From Bacillota bacterium (GTDB taxonomy: Bacteria > Bacillota > Clostridia > Lachnospirales > Lachnospiraceae), in NCBI GenBank assembly GCA_023418475.1, contig JAEZZO010000067.1:9428-73427 (forward strand): DNA of 64,000 nucleotides. The letters are read 5' to 3'. Numbering within the stretch: position 1 is the first letter of the stretch; every line of letters starts with the position of its first letter. Below the pieces are notes generated by a model. It did not search any database. It worked only from the letters and a program-made list of their open reading frames with translations, and was not told the DNA's origin. Below are positions 7,829-16,318 of this stretch, piece after piece. Both the position numbers and the translations under genes were made by a program.

Positions 7829-9435
7829 TTCATAATTATTTCCCGCAGCGGTAAAATGATAGGCGGTGATACCGATAATTCATCAATGCCTGCTTCCAAA
7901 AATCTCTTTGTGAGAGCGAAATCTGCCGCTAATTCTCCGCAAATTCCAACCCATATACCTTCCTTATGCCCATCCTGTATCACTTTATCAATCATTTTCA
8001 GGATGGCAGGGTGATGAGGGTCATAATACTTATCTAACTTTGCATTTTGCCTGTCTATCGCAAGTGTATACTGTGTTAAATCATTCGTTCCAATACTGAA
8101 AAAGTCAACCTCACGCGCCAGTAAATCTGCCACCATTACTGCGGCTGGTGTCTCAATCATAACTCCCAGTGCAACATTCTGATAGGGTATTCCCGCATTC
8201 TCTAAATCTGCCTTTACTTCTTTGATTACTGCTTTTACCTCTTTGATTTCCCATACGGATGTTATCATCGGTATCATAATGGATAGGTTTCCATAGGCAC
8301 TTGCCCTTAACAGTGCACGCAGCTGTGTTCGAAACACCTCTAGATTATCAAGACAAATCCTGATTGCGCGATAACCTAACGCAGGATTGCTCTCTTTAGC
8401 TAAGTTAAAGTAATCAATCTTTTTATCGGCACCGATATCCAGCGTTCTTATAATGACCGGCTTTGCGTTCATTTTTTCGGCAACTGTCCGATAAATCTGA
8501 AATTGCTCCTCTTCCGTCGGATATTGCTTACTCTGCAGATAGATAAATTCACTTCGAAACAAGCCTATTCCTTCCGCATCGTTTGATAATACAGCATCCA
8601 CATCCTCCGCCAGACCAATATTGGCATAGAGCTTTATTTCTTTTCCATCCTTAGTTACCGTTTTCACACCTCTCAATTTATCATACAATTTCTTCTTTTC
8701 ATCTATTTCCACAAGCATTTTTTGATACTTTTCAAGATTATCCCTATCTGGATCAATTAACATAACTCCCTTAATTCCATCAACGATTGCTGTTTTTCCA
8801 TCAACATCTCCTTCAACTGCTGTCATTACCAGGGCCGGAATATTCATCGTTCTTGCAAGGATTGCCGTATGAGAGTTGGTTGAACCAAATCTGGTGACAA
8901 AGGCTAATACATTTGATCTGTCCAGCTGAATTGTTTCACTGGGGGAAAGATCATCCGCAAGAATGATAGATGGCTCCGTTAATGTAAATGCACATTCCTT
9001 TTTAGGAGCAATACTGTCCACTAATCTTTTGGAGATATCAAGTATATCAGCAGAGCGCTCTTTCATATAGGAATCGTCCATAGCCCTGAATATCTCTGCG
9101 TATTTCCTGCCGTTTTCCCAAATCGCAGCTTCTGCATTAATCTTTTCTGTCATTATGATTTCTTTTATATCATTCAGGAAGTCTTCATCCTCTAGCATTA
9201 ATTTCTGTATTTCAATTATATCTGCTCCGTCTTGTCCGATATCTATGAAAGCCTTTTCATAAAGAGTATTCAATTGCGTATTTGCAGATTTCATTGCATT
9301 CTCAAGCTTTTCGATTTCCAAATCAACAGAATTAATCGGATGTTTCTGTTCTGACCGGTGCTTCTCATCTATCTTTCTTTCCTTTATTTTTCCGATTGCG
9401 ATTCCTTCAAAAACTGTCTTTCCGCTAAAATTCAT
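7825..9435 (-). CDS. ptsI: Phosphoenolpyruvate-protein phosphotransferase (PTS enzyme I)
   Basis: A 536-residue enzyme I, slightly shorter than the usual 570. The phosphorylated histidine lies at residue 189 in GSTNSHTAILAR, the same number as in E. coli. The C-terminal PEP-binding TIM barrel carries EGIGLFRSEF, MIPMITS, GVMIETPAA, SIGTNDLTQYTLA and the catalytic Cys in GICGELA. It passes phosphate from PEP to HPr. Gene order is unusual: ptsI precedes the HPr gene, with 215 bp of repeats between. A small hydrophobic frame ends 3 nt upstream of its start. Confidence 0.95.
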   Translation of the reverse strand: MNFSGKTVFEGIAIGKIKERKIDEKHRSEQKHPINSVDLEIEKLENAMKSANTQLNTLYEKAFIDIGQDGADIIEIQKLMLEDEDFLNDIKEIIMTEKINAEAAIWENGRKYAEIFRAMDDSYMKERSADILDISKRLVDSIAPKKECAFTLTEPSIILADDLSPSETIQLDRSNVLAFVTRFGSTNSHTAILARTMNIPALVMTAVEGDVDGKTAIVDGIKGVMLIDPDRDNLEKYQKMLVEIDEKKKLYDKLRGVKTVTKDGKEIKLYANIGLAEDVDAVLSNDAEGIGLFRSEFIYLQSKQYPTEEEQFQIYRTVAEKMNAKPVIIRTLDIGADKKIDYFNLAKESNPALGYRAIRICLDNLEVFRTQLRALLRASAYGNLSIMIPMITSVWEIKEVKAVIKEVKADLENAGIPYQNVALGVMIETPAAVMVADLLAREVDFFSIGTNDLTQYTLAIDRQNAKLDKYYDPHHPAILKMIDKVIQDGHKEGIWVGICGELAADFALTKRFLEAGIDELSVSPPIILPLREIIMN

Positions 9436-9438
9436 GAC

Positions 9439-9639
9439 TTACCTCCTACTCTTTGCTTCATTTTTTTCAATCAATAAAATTATTATAATAGAGAGCAGAA
9501 CTACAAAAATCATACGAAATCTGTTTTCTGCTGAATTTATCTGAAAAAAGTAACCACTTAGTCCGGTACAGACCGGTGATGAAAAGCCGCCGCAATCGAT
9601 TGCCGCCATAATGATTGCAATTATCATATTCGTGTTCAT
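9439..9639 (-). CDS. Possible small membrane protein upstream of ptsI
   Basis: An open frame of 66 codons ending 3 nt before the ptsI start. It has two hydrophobic stretches (about 5-20 and 43-57, the latter IFVVLLSIIIILLIE) and a basic tail. Close spacing favours co-translation with ptsI, but there is no convincing ribosome site before ATG 9639 and no family resemblance that I can name. It may be a non-coding leader. The 245 bp further upstream (9640-9884) shows no gene. Confidence 0.3.
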   Translation of the reverse strand: MNTNMIIAIIMAAIDCGGFSSPVCTGLSGYFFQINSAENRFRMIFVVLLSIIIILLIEKNEAKSRR

Positions 9640-9884
9640 AGCTCTATAAGACTTTTATTTCTTTCCTGTGCAATTCCATTTAGCAAACATTTATAAAGTA
9701 GAATTAGGAATTACAAATTATTAGGAAAGAACCCTGGAATGAATACTTTTGTGCTCCTTGCGGGGGCTTTCTTCTTGTAAAAGTTCTTATTTTACAATAT
9801 CCGGCTCTTCATCCTATCTTTCACATTATCATCATTAAAGATTGTAAGGATGAAGTATCCATTCGCTTTTTCTGGAAGTTATTC

Positions 9885-10853
9885 TTAACTAGTGAGTAAC
9901 ATAGGTTCAATATATTCTCTGATCAGCTTAAGTCTGTCTTTTGCAGAAGGATCCATATATGAAGCTATTGATACTACCATATTCTTCTCTGTATTGATAT
10001 AGATCACATTTCCGCCATCCCCCAGCGCTGCATAGCTCTTCTCTTTATCGTCAATAATCCACCATAAATAGCCATAGGCCAGCTGTCCCCACCTGCTATG
10101 TTCCTTTGTGCTTTCCATAATCCACCCTACCGGTACGATTTGTTTTCCCATCCATTTTCCGCCGTCCAGGTATAATTGGCCTATTTTAGCCATATCCGCT
10201 GTCGTTAAGGCAAGTCCCCAGCCTGCCGTATTTATTCCTTGCGGATCGGCAACCCAACCACTATAATTTTTTTTGTGATACCAGGCAAGCTGCTCTTCTT
10301 CATTCTGAAAAACCACATTGCCGTCAACAGAGATACCCAGTGGTGAGAAGAGATATTCTGTTGCGAAATCAAGAACAGATTGCCCTGTTGCTTTTACTAG
10401 AATTCCCGAAAAAATATCCGGTCCGATTAGAGGAGCATATCGGAATTCACCTATTGCTGCGTTACCGCCTAATAAATCCAGAGCAGCCCTGACCCAGTTA
10501 TTACTTGTAAAATATTCCATATAAGATTCCTGCTCATACTTATACGGAGCTGTCATTGTCAGCATATCCTTCAGTGTAATATTCTGTATTGTTTTCTCTC
10601 CTTCTTTCACTACATAATCAGGATAATAATCTAAAATTTTCTGTTGGATACTGTTAATATAACCTTTATCAATTGCAATACCAATTAATATCGAGATAAT
10701 ACTTTTTGTGACAGAGAAAATATGCAAGCCGGTGGCAGAAGTACATTCATTAAAATAGTTCTCATATACTGTTTTACCATCCTTTTTTACAATGATACCT
10801 CCAATATTGTCATAGTCTTTGATGATCTTATCCATCTGCATTTCAAAGTTCAC
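9885..10853 (-). CDS. Serine hydrolase, beta-lactamase class C/esterase family
   Basis: A 322-residue protein of the beta-lactamase-related family, GTG start at 10853 with GGGAGG 8-9 nt upstream. The SxxK nucleophile motif is SVTK (47-50). The usual YxN is read as YAP in FRYAPLIGPD, and the third box is probably GDGG near the C-terminus. There is no signal peptide, so it acts in the cytoplasm, probably as an esterase or peptidase rather than a true beta-lactamase. It follows an AraC/GyrI regulator by 65 nt in the same direction, suggesting co-regulation. Confidence 0.85.
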   Translation of the reverse strand: MNFEMQMDKIIKDYDNIGGIIVKKDGKTVYENYFNECTSATGLHIFSVTKSIISILIGIAIDKGYINSIQQKILDYYPDYVVKEGEKTIQNITLKDMLTMTAPYKYEQESYMEYFTSNNWVRAALDLLGGNAAIGEFRYAPLIGPDIFSGILVKATGQSVLDFATEYLFSPLGISVDGNVVFQNEEEQLAWYHKKNYSGWVADPQGINTAGWGLALTTADMAKIGQLYLDGGKWMGKQIVPVGWIMESTKEHSRWGQLAYGYLWWIIDDKEKSYAALGDGGNVIYINTEKNMVVSIASYMDPSAKDRLKLIREYIEPMLLTS

Positions 10854-10918
10854 TTCTAAAACCTCCCTGTTTTCTGAAATACTAATATCTGCTTATATCT
10901 CATTTCATTTACAGCATA

Positions 10919-11848
10919 TTAGAAATGAATGGGCTCAATCGGAACATAGATATCTACCTCATGGACCGGACTCACATCGGCAGGCGGAACGCTTCGATAC
11001 ACCTCAAAGGGATTGTAGTCTCTGGGAACATACCCACTGCCCCATATCCACTCGCGGTACATATAATTCCATGCATCAAGATACTGCTCCTGCTGCATCT
11101 TGAAATGTCCGACTGCGTACAGACCTCCTTCTAATATCATCCTTCCAAGGCTTCCGTTTTCCCTAATCCGAATGTCCTCCGGTACCGTCAGACACAGACT
11201 GGTCCGAAACTGGCTTTTCTCTCCAAATTCCGGGTTATCATGATACATGGCTAGTACCCAGTTCTGTCCCTTTGCCAAAAGGCCCTGCTGCTTAGCCTGT
11301 TCAAATAATTCCTGTATCAGATGAGGATACTCGTTTGCCAATGTTTCATAGGTACCTGTATGTCTCACGTAAGCAACCTGTTTTTCTTCAAGGTTTTCTA
11401 TTGTTATCTTTCCGGTAACCGGAAAATGATTGTCTGCCCGTTCTTTCTTTGCTGTGTTTTTATTGTACTCTGACAGCAGAAACGAAGCTTTGCAATTCTT
11501 GCTATATTCCTTCCTGTAACTACTTGGACTTATCCCATAAAAATTACGAAAGGCACGGGAAAATACGGCCGAATCCGTGAATCCGAGTTCATAAGCGATA
11601 TCCGTCATGTTTTTGTCACCCCTGTGTGCCAGCAAAAACTGTGCTCTCTCCATTCGAATTCGGTTCACATAATGAGCTAACGGTTCCTGCAATATACCCT
11701 GAAAAATACGGCTAAAATGAAACTTCGAGAATCCGGCAGCCTCAGAAAGCTCCGTAATCGATAACGTTTTCTCTATATGATTTTCAATATAATCCTGTAT
11801 CTTATGAATTCTTCGCAGGTACTCTTCCTGGCATTTCTGATCCGGCAT
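10919..11848 (-). CDS. AraC family regulator with GyrI-like effector domain
   Basis: A 309-residue regulator. Two AraC helix-turn-helix motifs occupy about residues 10-110 (SITELSEAAGFSKFHFSRIF and MTDIAYELGFTDSAVFSRAF). A GyrI/Rob-like small-molecule-binding domain covers about 155-309 (VAYVRHTGTYE...). Such proteins bind hydrophobic or cationic drugs and switch on efflux or detoxification genes. It reads in the same direction as the serine hydrolase gene. This is one of three regulators in the window with a GyrI-like domain (the others at 40936 and 48106). Confidence 0.9.
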   Translation of the reverse strand: MPDQKCQEEYLRRIHKIQDYIENHIEKTLSITELSEAAGFSKFHFSRIFQGILQEPLAHYVNRIRMERAQFLLAHRGDKNMTDIAYELGFTDSAVFSRAFRNFYGISPSSYRKEYSKNCKASFLLSEYNKNTAKKERADNHFPVTGKITIENLEEKQVAYVRHTGTYETLANEYPHLIQELFEQAKQQGLLAKGQNWVLAMYHDNPEFGEKSQFRTSLCLTVPEDIRIRENGSLGRMILEGGLYAVGHFKMQQEQYLDAWNYMYREWIWGSGYVPRDYNPFEVYRSVPPADVSPVHEVDIYVPIEPIHF

Positions 11849-12174
11849 ACGCTTCTCCTTGTTTTTTGTTTCTTTCAGTATAACAGATCTGTTAATTTAT
11901 TACGAAGCAATATTTATCACTTTCCAGTTTCTTTGATAGACACTGAGGGTTCACAAATCGGTGAAATTCTGTCTTATTGTTATTCACAGCCCGCCAGAAA
12001 TCTGAACGACATATACCGTTCGTATTTTCGATCAGAAATATTACAAAAATCCGATATATTGAGCAAAATTGGATCGTTTGTGTTTCAACAGTTACTATAT
12101 TACTTAATAAATTCGCACTTTCAGTAAATTTTTCACATTTTTTACACAGCCATAACTTTTTCATTTTAGAAAAA

Positions 12175-12183
12175 TGATATAAT
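12175..12183 (+). promoter_or_regulatory. Extended -10 promoter of the glycan operon
   Basis: TGATATAAT is a perfect extended -10 box 38 nt before the first start codon (12221). The -35 region is weak (ACTTTT at 12155). The rest of the 372 bp gap 11849-12220 is AT-rich with no gene that I can support. Confidence 0.6.
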
Positions 12184-12220
12184 CAAAAAAAATAAAACGC
12201 TTAACAGATTGGGGAACTGA

Positions 12221-14020
12221 ATGGGAAAGGATATTGTAAAAAAGTTCAAGAAAAAAATATTTCATCTCTTAACAAGCGGTAATGCTGATATTGCTTTTTA
12301 CACAGAAGCCTATGTTGCTGCTAATAAAGAGTGGGTAATGAAAAGACCTGTTCTATTTGCAATAAATCTAATGAAGATTAATTTCTACTGTCTTATTCTT
12401 CATAAAAATTATTCTATTAAGGAATTGGTTCCGGGGAGGAAATGTATCGCCAGAATTCATAGACGCCCGAAAGTATACCAATACTCTACAGAGCTTATGA
12501 AGTACCCTTATATCATAACAGATATTTTTCATTCCCTGCTGGAGCTTTCCGAAGAGTTTGACACTATCTATCGTAAAATCGAGAAAACATATAATTTGCC
12601 GGGTTTTTATGAACTTCGCTGCAAAAAAGATAATAATTTCAGATCAATAACAAGCATTTATGAAGAGATCTCAAAGGATCTATCTGTTACCCTATCGAAG
12701 GATATCGAAATAGATATGGTAAAGAAGCATCTTGTGTTAAATCCCTATTTAAAGAAAGCTTTCGAAATAGCATCCTATAACAGCTCAACTGTCGTGGGAA
12801 TTCTTGAGACCAGCTATTCCAAAGAAGATATGGAAGATATTCTAAACGATTTCTCCATTAATTTTACCGAGATCTATGTTTCAAATGAGAAGGGACTTTC
12901 CTTTGCTAAAATGAGAAATGTATTTATAAAGCAACATAAACAGGCAAATGACAATCCGGAAGAACTGTTTGTAATCGTCAGCGCGAATTATAAAAAAGCA
13001 TTCCAATATTCGGGAAGATATAAATTCACGAGTAAATATTATCGCTCCTCGAAAGAGATTATGAGAAGTATCTCTCTTCCCCCTCTGACGGATAACTTCA
13101 AGGAAGTCTACCAGACGATTACAGGTATTGAATTGTTCGGCGGAATGTATCATCACAAAAATATATATGAGATTACTTATCTATATATTGCCCCTGCTGT
13201 TTATGCTTTTATGGAAAAAACGTATCAGATGGCCGCAAAAAACGAAGCCCGTGTGATTGCTTTGTGTGATCCGGAAAGTATCTTTGCAACACTTTATACG
13301 AAATTCTTTGGTACATTGGATACCTGCATCTGGTCAGGATTTGCCGGCTCCATTCCTGTAACTTGGGAGGATTGGAGTGCCTTAATCGAAGATAATCCTT
13401 TCATTAAGACCTCACCCGCAGATCGTATTGCACATTCCTTAGGATTTTCATTTCACAATCAGTTGTTAAAAGACTGTAAAGAGGAATTTATCACAGAAGC
13501 TATGGTAAATTCCAGATCAAAGTATAAAGAGGGTATCCTGCAGTATTTGAAACCGCATCTTGGAAAGGAAGAAAAAGTGTTCGTTGTGGATCCTATGCCC
13601 GGATTATATTCCTTGGATCATTTTGTAAGCTATTGCAAAGAAATTAATCCGCATTTGGAAACTGGGAAGCTTTCTATAAGTCAATTCCTGAATATGGATA
13701 AGGATGAACTTTATATATTCCATAGAATATTTCAAATGGATACACCGCTTATCATGGGGATTTATAGTGACGCTGCAAATGACTGTACAGATCCTGCCAC
13801 CCCTATAAAAGAAATCACCTTCCTACAGCCTAAATTGATGGATGAGATAAAAAAGGAAATAATTAATCAAGCATTACAGGACTATTGCCGTTCTTTTGTA
13901 TCCTATCAACGTAAAAATCCGCATCTTGAGATATACCCTTCCGATATTAATATGATCCTCAATCATTCCAAAGAAGGGTTAGTTTTACTAGAAGAAGAAC
14001 TGGGAGGATATATCGAATGA
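12221..14020 (+). CDS. Degenerate HAD/COG5610-like protein, first gene of glycan operon
   Basis: A 599-residue protein. I read it as a divergent relative of the HAD-type proteins (COG5610-like) found in surface polysaccharide loci. ITDIFHSLLEL (about 100-109) aligns with their motif I FDIFDTLLLR, keeping the nucleophile Asp101 but with His104 in place of the second Asp. VVGILETSYSKEDMEDIL (191-208) and IYVSNEKGLS (218-227) align with the motif II to III region, whose catalytic residues are lost. VFVVDPMPG near the C-terminus matches the VDIGW region. It may be a scaffold or a glycosyl-transfer partner. Its stop overlaps the next start by 4 bp. Confidence 0.7.
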   Translation: MGKDIVKKFKKKIFHLLTSGNADIAFYTEAYVAANKEWVMKRPVLFAINLMKINFYCLILHKNYSIKELVPGRKCIARIHRRPKVYQYSTELMKYPYIITDIFHSLLELSEEFDTIYRKIEKTYNLPGFYELRCKKDNNFRSITSIYEEISKDLSVTLSKDIEIDMVKKHLVLNPYLKKAFEIASYNSSTVVGILETSYSKEDMEDILNDFSINFTEIYVSNEKGLSFAKMRNVFIKQHKQANDNPEELFVIVSANYKKAFQYSGRYKFTSKYYRSSKEIMRSISLPPLTDNFKEVYQTITGIELFGGMYHHKNIYEITYLYIAPAVYAFMEKTYQMAAKNEARVIALCDPESIFATLYTKFFGTLDTCIWSGFAGSIPVTWEDWSALIEDNPFIKTSPADRIAHSLGFSFHNQLLKDCKEEFITEAMVNSRSKYKEGILQYLKPHLGKEEKVFVVDPMPGLYSLDHFVSYCKEINPHLETGKLSISQFLNMDKDELYIFHRIFQMDTPLIMGIYSDAANDCTDPATPIKEITFLQPKLMDEIKKEIINQALQDYCRSFVSYQRKNPHLEIYPSDINMILNHSKEGLVLLEEELGGYIE

Positions 14021-15648
14021 TTTTATATCATGCTTCAACCTCATATCACGTATTATGCTGTATCGTACATAAATTAGCATATCACAAAGAGGATAAAGCT
14101 ACCTTTATGATTGTTGAACATATGCTTCCGAAAAATGAGCTGGAAGCTTTTATTGTTAAGTTAAATTCTTTCTCCTGGTTTGATGAAATCATACCCGTAC
14201 CAGAAGGAACCTTCCGGCTTTGTCATGGAAAAACTTTGGATCTACGCAGTACGGAACTTGATATTCTCGAAGTTATTAATAATATCTGCGATGAGGTAGA
14301 TAAATGGCATCCAGCCGGTTTCCATCAATATCAGGATATCTATATAGCATCTGACCAGTGGTCGGTAGGTGTTTATTTATTATATCATAAGATTGCACAT
14401 CATTACTTTGAAGATGCCAGTGGAATGCTGGGAGATATGGAACGATATCTTACCATAATAAGAGAACTTAATTTATCGAATTATATCCTCAGTAACTATT
14501 TGCAAGGCGTAGGAAGAAGTGAATCAGCCGTAGAAAAATTATGTGATATAAAAAATCAACCGGAAGGTTTTTTTGATGAAAAGGCTGTTGATTTTTCTAT
14601 CTACAAGTTGATTAACGCTATGTCACCCTCGTTAATAGAAGAAATTCTCCTATTGTACAATGCGAAACGATATACCATCAGCAGTACCGAAAAAGTTGTT
14701 GTTTATATGACGCAGTTTTTAAGAACCATCACCGTTAAGAATCTTGATGTACAGGAACGCATCACTACTCTTTTGCTCGACTATTTTGCAAAGGGACGTA
14801 CTGTTATTATCAAACCACATCCAAAGGATAGATGGATTGATTATAAAAGATTATTACCGGGTGCGATTATTTTGGATAATTCTCTTCCCTCAGAGCTGCT
14901 GCCTTTTGTTTTAGAAGGGGATATCGATTTGGTTCTCACCGCCAGCTCCACATCTGTTGGAGGTATGTCCCATATATCCAGCAGCACCATCAGCTTTGGT
15001 ACGGAAATCGAGTTTCATTATGAAAGGCTTCATAAATTATATATGGCTGCCAAAGTAATTCATACTATTTTCGAGGGACAAGAACTCATTACCCGCAATA
15101 TAAAACGAAGTCACCTGGAGCACTTCCTGTCCTTGTATTCCATTGATCTTAACGTTAAAAGTCCGGATCATGGTACGATCTATATTGACGGAGGGCAGCC
15201 TATGATCTGGGAAACAGGCGATCCTTATTATATCTCAAATCCACAATCCGATATTCTGATCTTTTTAAATTTTAATGAAGCTTATACCTTTTTAGCAAAT
15301 CCTGCATTGGATCACACTTATTTTATCGTATTGAAAGACAAATTGAATGGAAAGAACGAATTCTGGATCTATTGTGAAAACGAAAAGGTAAGGAGAAAAA
15401 TTATGTCAATCAAGGAAAAAACACGATTATACTATTCCGGAACAGAATTAGAAATCAACAGTGAGGAAGCAACCACCCTTTTAATCATAAATGGAAAAAT
15501 GAGAGCCTTACAATATGCATTAAGGCAAAAGGAAAAAGAAGAACAAAATCAGGCACTCTATAAAATGAATGATTTGTTAAAGCTATATCAGGAAGAAGAA
15601 GCTTTAAAACACATCTTATTAGAAGAAGAGGGAATTTTATATGAATAA
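14017..15648 (+). CDS. Sialyltransferase-like glycosyltransferase (GT52/GT38 type)
   Basis: A 543-residue protein with motifs of bacterial (poly)sialyltransferases: an acidic EDASG motif (132-136, compare D/E-D/E-G), the HP motif KPHPKD (266-271) and the serine pair ASSTS (309-313), in the expected order within a GT-B-like region. In GT52/GT38/GT80 enzymes these residues bind the CMP-sugar donor. There is no signal peptide. A C-terminal extension (about 400-543) has no assignment. It overlaps the cytidylyltransferase-like gene by 8 bp, which fits transfer of a CMP-activated acidic sugar made by that enzyme. Confidence 0.65.
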   Translation: MILYHASTSYHVLCCIVHKLAYHKEDKATFMIVEHMLPKNELEAFIVKLNSFSWFDEIIPVPEGTFRLCHGKTLDLRSTELDILEVINNICDEVDKWHPAGFHQYQDIYIASDQWSVGVYLLYHKIAHHYFEDASGMLGDMERYLTIIRELNLSNYILSNYLQGVGRSESAVEKLCDIKNQPEGFFDEKAVDFSIYKLINAMSPSLIEEILLLYNAKRYTISSTEKVVVYMTQFLRTITVKNLDVQERITTLLLDYFAKGRTVIIKPHPKDRWIDYKRLLPGAIILDNSLPSELLPFVLEGDIDLVLTASSTSVGGMSHISSSTISFGTEIEFHYERLHKLYMAAKVIHTIFEGQELITRNIKRSHLEHFLSLYSIDLNVKSPDHGTIYIDGGQPMIWETGDPYYISNPQSDILIFLNFNEAYTFLANPALDHTYFIVLKDKLNGKNEFWIYCENEKVRRKIMSIKEKTRLYYSGTELEINSEEATTLLIINGKMRALQYALRQKEKEEQNQALYKMNDLLKLYQEEEALKHILLEEEGILYE

Positions 15649-16318
15649 TGTAGTAGCCTTTGTACCCATTAAAATGAATAACGAAAGACTTCAAGGTAAA
15701 AATACCAAAGCATTTACCAACGGAAAACCGCTCCTTCATTATATTTTTGAAACTTTAAAAAAAGTAAATGGTATTGATGAAATCTATGTATATTGCAGTA
15801 ATCCCTTAATTAAGGAATATCTGCCGGAGGGTATAAAATATTTAACAAGAAGTGAAGCACTCGATCGTAAAGATACCCTTATATTGGATGTACTTCGTGC
15901 TTTTGCGATGGATATAAAATCAAAATATTATGTCCTTGCGCATGCTACTGCCCCCTTTTTAAGCGAACATACGATTAGTAATGCACTTGCTATGGTGCTA
16001 AGCGGCAGCTATGATTCTGCGCTCAGTGTAGTTGAGTTAAAAGAATTTCTATGGAAGAATAGCAAACCCATGAATTTTGATCTGCACAAGGTAATGAAAA
16101 CGCAGGATCTGGAGTCAATTTATGCGGAAACCACCGGTTTATATATCTATTCCTCCGATCTAATTCTGAGGGAAAGCCGAAGAACCGGTAATAACCCTTA
16201 TCTTGCAATTGTGGATAAAGTAGAAGCAACTGATATCAATGAACCAATTGATTTCGAAATTGCAAACGCTATTTTTATGGAACGTCAAAAACTTACTGGA
16301 AATGAGAGGACTCAATGA
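15641..16318 (+). CDS. CMP-sugar synthetase-like cytidylyltransferase (NeuA/KdsB superfamily)
   Basis: A 225-residue nucleotidyltransferase-fold protein. The N-terminal loop VPIKMNNERLQGKN (8-21) is a variant of the NeuA signature PARxGSK...KN, with RLQGKN close to the KdsB form RLPGK. ATAPFL (about 106-111) resembles the NeuA segment QPTSPL, and IDKVEATDINEPIDFEIAN closes the domain as in NeuA (DIDEPEDFE). It probably activates an ulosonic-type sugar acid with CTP. There is no neuB, neuC or neuD nearby, so the sugar is probably not ordinary sialic acid. It overlaps both neighbours. Confidence 0.75.
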   Translation: MNNVVAFVPIKMNNERLQGKNTKAFTNGKPLLHYIFETLKKVNGIDEIYVYCSNPLIKEYLPEGIKYLTRSEALDRKDTLILDVLRAFAMDIKSKYYVLAHATAPFLSEHTISNALAMVLSGSYDSALSVVELKEFLWKNSKPMNFDLHKVMKTQDLESIYAETTGLYIYSSDLILRESRRTGNNPYLAIVDKVEATDINEPIDFEIANAIFMERQKLTGNERTQ

